This document shows, one piece after another, positions 34,095 to 38,525 of a stretch of 38,525 nt of DNA. This DNA is from Isohypsibius dastychi (Eukaryota > Tardigrada > Eutardigrada > Parachela > Isohypsibiidae), in NCBI GenBank assembly GCA_034696485.1, contig JAQIWT010000076.1, positions 1 through 38,525 on the forward strand. The letters are read 5' to 3'. The position numbers were made by a program, and so were the translations under genes. The notes below the pieces were generated by a model that searched no databases, was not told the origin of the DNA, and was given only the letters and a program-made list of their open reading frames with translations. The number at the start of each line of letters is the position of its first letter. Position 1 is the stretch's first letter.

Positions 34095-35092
34095 AAAACG
34101 AAGACATACAGCTGACCGTTCCACCACCTCCCCGTAAGATAGCGAGGGTGGCCAAAGAAATGCTCAAAGACATAAGGCGAGACGAAACTATGTTGCAAAA
34201 TTTGCAGAACAGTATCGTTTACGAACACGTGAATATGGGCGGCAAGAAAATGTGGGGAGCTCAGCCGTCATTAGCAGTTTTTGAGAATGACTTTTTATCG
34301 CGCTAAGCTCCGTTGTAAAGTAACCAGGCATCATCGCTTCAATTGTGAACTGGAGCCGGAAAGAAAAAATCTGTGAAGCTGTGAAGCACATCGTTGAGAA
34401 TACCAGTGAGAAAAAACTTGATCTGTGTTTTTATTCAACGCCGCTTTCTGCGGAACCAGAGACTTCATCGATGGCTAGTGAGATTTTCCTATTGAGCTTG
34501 TTGTTTTTATTATCCTTGTTCCCAGGCAACTCATTATCCTCGGCAAAGCGAACGTCGACCAGGAATAGAAAATATTGAAAACAAATTGGTTTAGAAAAGA
34601 TGAAAATATGTAGTCGTGAGCCGTGAGTCTTCTAGCAGAGACAAAGGAATACTCTGAAGATTTGGATAATGACAGTTGACATGACATTTGGATAATGACA
34701 TGACTTTTCAAAGCAGCCTATCTGTGAATTTTTGCTTGATGAAGCAGTGATTATACCACTCAAAGTTGAATATTAACGCGGAACGCACACTAATGCTATG
34801 CACCAGAAATCTGGCTAAAATGCTGCACAAGAGCTGCTTAGACGAAAACCTATGGAACATCAAGTGACGCAAGAAGAAACGCCTTCAGAACCCGTCAAGA
34901 ACTACGAGTTTACAAAAGCTCCTTCACCAGACGGTTGAGCCCGATTATCTGTTTTTTCTCAACTTGTCGGCTCAAATCAATCTCTTGGGTGAGATAGCTT
35001 ACTGGTCAGTTATTGAGCAGCGAGATATGAATCTGAATAAGAAAGGAGATAGAAAGGCGATAAAAACATTCAACTCTGACACTTCAATATAA
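34095..35092 (+). pseudogene. Plus-strand coding-like fragments, broken
   Basis: Two stretches look coding: 34095-34306 (about 70 codons; VPPPPRKIARVAKEML, then KKMWGAQPSLAVFEND) and 34937-35092 (LFFLNLSAQINLL, then YWSVIEQRDMNLNKKG). They are separated by stops and frame changes, and no start codon or splice chain links them. Family not recognised. Probably remnants of one decayed gene. Confidence 0.35.
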
Positions 35093-36405
35093 ACTGTATT
35101 GCGCCTACGGCGGGCATTTAAGCAAAAATATCTTTGATGAGAACATGAAATCGCGGATGAAAAAGACGCCTTCAGAACCCTTCATGAGGCTACTAGGAAC
35201 CGGAAGCCAGCTGAGCTGTAACTATGTGTTTCGATGGTGAACCACCTCTCACATTATTCTAGATTGATGCTTTCGATTTGGAAATCCACATGCCTGATCT
35301 ACACTTCTGCTTGGGATATTGTGGAAAGAGTGGATCCACAACATCACATATTCCATGTTTAACCTGCATGTACCATATAACGTAACGATCCTCTCCGCGA
35401 AAAATCTAGCAGGCGTTCAGCAGTTCTCTCTGGAGATTTGTGCTCAGGCATTAATTGTGACCTCGTCAATTGGTTTTTCGTGGTCCAGGCAATGGCTCAA
35501 GATTCCATGAGGTTCTGATAAGCACCACACTGGTCACAAACCAAAAACCATGACTTTAAACTCATGAGCTCAGCCGACAATAATCTTTCGAAGTCAGTGA
35601 ACTTTGTCTGGCTTGTCTTGAACTTTGGACATCAGATCCAGCAGCTTACTTCTCTCATCCTCGCTTGGAGGTTTCGATTTTATTCCGATCATTTGCCATA
35701 AATCAATTTGAAGCTGCTCTTTGGTCACATGCAAAACAATCTACGCCTGGTCAATAATCATCTTCCGTTTTGGAGCGGTACTCGTTCGAATCTTTGCTGA
35801 AAGATATCGCGCAAACATGAGTCGGGAGATTTGATACAGCGAATTTTCTTCATGGGGCATCGCTAATCGTAGCAGTTATCTGTCAGTAAATCTGCATATG
35901 TTTCATGCGTCGCCAGACCAGTTTCAAGAAGAGACCAAGGCGTTAAGGATTTACCAGCTCCTTCCACAGATCTGATTCTCGTCTCGTCGCGTTCCATGCA
36001 GAATAACTTCTTTATTCGCTTGGTGGCAGTCCCACTGCAAAACTGCCAAATAGCTATGCTGTGCGGCTCGTCGAATTCGCAAAACCTGTTTATAAAAACG
36101 GCCATGCGTGTTCGACCTGATTTTCTCACATTGTTTCTCACAACAATTTCTGGGCCTCTTGTTAGTTCTCCCAGATATCGGTATCAGAATTTGTAAATTT
36201 TTAACACGCAGAAGATGCAACGGGTAACCAGCTTTTGGAACTTACACAAATTCTATCATCTGAATGCTCCAACAAAAACTGCCGTGTTCATATGTGTATC
36301 ACAGTCAAGTGAAACAACACGGCAACTTTAAAGTTTGTGATCAAACGAGTCTTATTTTTATCTTGTTCCTGTTCCGAACCATTTCGCCTATACAACATTC
36401 ATATA

Positions 36406-37720
36406 TCAGCGCGGTATATCTATTAAATAAGTAAACCTGCCTGCTCGAAAAGCGTTCCATATTCCAACATCTTGCTGAAGCGTTTTAATTGTCGACTTTT
36501 TCTCGGAAATTTTCGAACGCAATTCGGTTGATTTGGTTAGAATCTGTGCTCTGTTGACCGTACTGTCTTCTTCGGTCTGACAAATAAGTTTCCTCCAATA
36601 GTCTTCAGGTGCAGTCAGCTCGGCTTCATCTTTCGTGAACTCCGCTCTACACGCTTGCATCTCCTGATGATATCTATAAAGTGCCTCCTCGTCAAAATAA
36701 CAGAATTCCGCAGCCACACCCTGGTAACCGTTTATCAACGATTCGGCCCTCTTCAGCTGCTGCGTCATACACAAATGAGTGCCCTTTCAATTTCCCTTCT
36801 GCATCTTTTATCTGGTAGTCTCGATAAGCCTCTTCTGGTGATGAGATGTCTTCCACTGGGGTTCGAGATGCTCCGTTTTACTTCGTCTTCTTCTTTTTCT
36901 TCTTTGACCTTATTGCCTCTGGGACGGCATTTTCTTGCTCGATAGTACTATTCGTGTTCACTGTCTGTTCGGGTGACCAATCAGATGCACTGAGTTCGTA
37001 TTCTTCCGATCTCCTACGCTGTCGCTTCTCAGCTTGGAGCATTCAAATGCTTTGTGCAACTGCCCGTTTGGTTATGATTTCAGATTACTAAGCACTGCCC
37101 TGAGAAGTTAGCCGTTCTTGTGCCGACAACGCGGCGAACGGGCTGAATGTCTTGGTCTTTCGAGCATACTCTTGTCTTGATCCGAGCAGTTTGTCAACAA
37201 ATTTGCTGTCCCGATGAATTGCGAGGTCAGTGGCTACCAATGGTAGCTTCAATGCAGCAACAGGATTGTTTTTGTAGTCGATATTGGGCATGTTTGTCCT
37301 CATCTGAAGGCTGGCCGAGCCTCTCGGATGAAATGAGTGGGAAGTGTCATAATCATCCTCATTGAGGATTTTCCGTTGGACCACGATATCTGCTATTTTA
37401 GGATCGACCTTGTATAAGAAATCCAACAGCGTAATATTGGCTGGCTTTGAGGTTCCGTTGCGGCATTGTTTCCTTCATTAGACGTATTATCTACCGACGC
37501 GTCACTCGGTTCAACCGTTGAGCTCAAGACAGCGGCTTCGTTCCGGGTTCACGTTCAGGTCGACGACAGTTTTTGACATAATCAATCTTAAAGGCGGTTG
37601 AAGACAATACTCTTCCCAATGCCGGTCCCGTGTGAAACGGAAGAAGCTTGAGAGACCTTTGGGTCTCCACGGTCAAGTATCTAAGGCGAGAGATCTGTGA
37701 ATCGCATGACAAGGATCGCT
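36406..37720 (-). pseudogene. Minus-strand coding-like region, broken, unrecognised
   Basis: Open stretches follow each other in different minus-strand frames: about 37524-37712, then 37426-37091 (DFLYKVDPKIADIVVQRK, NPVAALKLPLVATDLA), then a Lys/Arg- and Glu-rich part around 37070-36850, then 36800-36406 (FDEEALYRYHQEMQAC, helical). At least one in-frame TAA and two or more frame changes separate them. The composition suggests a nuclear, coiled-coil-containing protein, but I cannot name it. Confidence 0.4.
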
Positions 37721-37865
37721 CTTGTGGGTCCGTCCATGCGAAGTTTGAGACAGGAGCAGAGCTCTGATGGAGTTCTGTATGGAAATGTCAACTCAACAGC
37801 AGAGTGCAACTGGTCATAATTCATCTCGAACGCATCCGTGAGCCAGAAGCCCGACCGCCGTGATG

Positions 37866-38525
37866 TTACTGTCCGACCACCAAGGTCTCAAGATTGACTG
37901 ACATCAACCAGTTGCACGCACATAACAGGGCTACAGCTGTGCATTTTGAAGCGGCCGATGACCTATTCCTGCAGTTCAACGCTTTCAAAGCTGCTAAGTT
38001 TGGGGTCACTGAAAATGCTCTGCTGCGGAGCGCCCCACAAACTAGCCAAACTGTGGAACAAAAATCCAGAAATAATTGGGCCAAATGAATAGTCACGAAG
38101 ATGAACGCACATGATGGTTCTGATCCACGTGGTATCCATCGTGCTGTGCATAGGTTCTGTGCAAGTGTCTAATTTAACCATCTCCCAATTGTCTTATATC
38201 CTCAAACAAGTCTGCGATCGCCCTAATTGCATTTACAATGCTTCACCGAAGCTCATGTTCCAGGAGGAGTACTTCTTCGGAGGAGTACTTCACCGCAATC
38301 TGCAGCATTATATTGAATCCGGCTCGAGATGAACGGTGGGCCGTTGTTAGATCCAAGGAGTGAGCTGTCAACCCGAAAGCGGAATACACGAGCTGATTGT
38401 GATTTAAGTTGGCCAACATAAAAGCTCGAGCCCAAGTGGGGCAAGTTCGACGATTGTTAAAGCAATGTGGGAGCCAGATTAACAGATTTACAGAACTTTT
38501 GGGTGTGAGATCGAGATGTTTTACC
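37866..38525. other. Window end without a supported gene
   Basis: Only a 60-codon open frame (37894-38088, plus) and a short frame at 38111-38332 that begins with a hydrophobic, signal-like stretch are visible. Neither shows homology I can recognise. Confidence 0.3.

Overview
This window looks like nuclear DNA of an invertebrate animal. Genes are split by many GT-AG introns, several only 50-80 bp long, and the recognisable proteins are eukaryotic or animal types: a calpain, the exosome nuclease DIS3, spartin and a BTB-BACK protein. I cannot name the phylum. No rRNA, tRNA, operon or CRISPR array was recognised.

Layout. (1) 1-9512: two divergent, head-to-head paralogues of a two-domain protein that I cannot match to a named family. 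Its second exon carries a D...ExK pattern like the PD-(D/E)XK nuclease fold. The right copy is complete (539 codons, 3 exons); the left copy runs off the left edge. Each has a TATA box 63-65 bp upstream of its ATG, and each has a foldback element in intron 1. (2) About 9.8-10.4 kb: a small coding-like stretch with one in-frame stop. (3) 10849-17661: a calpain gene whose 20 exons join in one frame (2394 nt, 797 residues plus stop). Two of its introns are swollen by inverted-repeat elements. (4) 18948-24198: a broken DIS3 gene. Cold-shock-region exons and the C-terminal exons are present; the PIN domain and most of the RNB domain are missing, and the reading frame is shifted. (5) 24327-26347, minus strand, tail to tail with DIS3: a spartin gene with intact MIT and middle exons, but a last exon carrying three frame changes and an in-frame TAG. 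(6) About 28.2-33.2 kb: a BTB-BACK gene with a clean frame. (7) 33.2-38.5 kb: no intact gene, only short coding-like fragments broken by stops and frame changes.

The strongest theme is not one gene. It is a set of foldback (inverted-repeat) insertions whose arms consist of short degenerate tandem repeats, each built on a different motif: GGTTTCCC, GTGGGTGGGC, TTTCGTAG, CCGTTCCG, AGCGATTTC, and a CATACCAC-type repeat. Four have convincing target-site duplications (6, 6, 7-11 and 9 bp), two are nested in older repeats, and several carry long G or C runs. They share an architecture but not a sequence. The PD-(D/E)XK-like gene pair is the other candidate for something undescribed.
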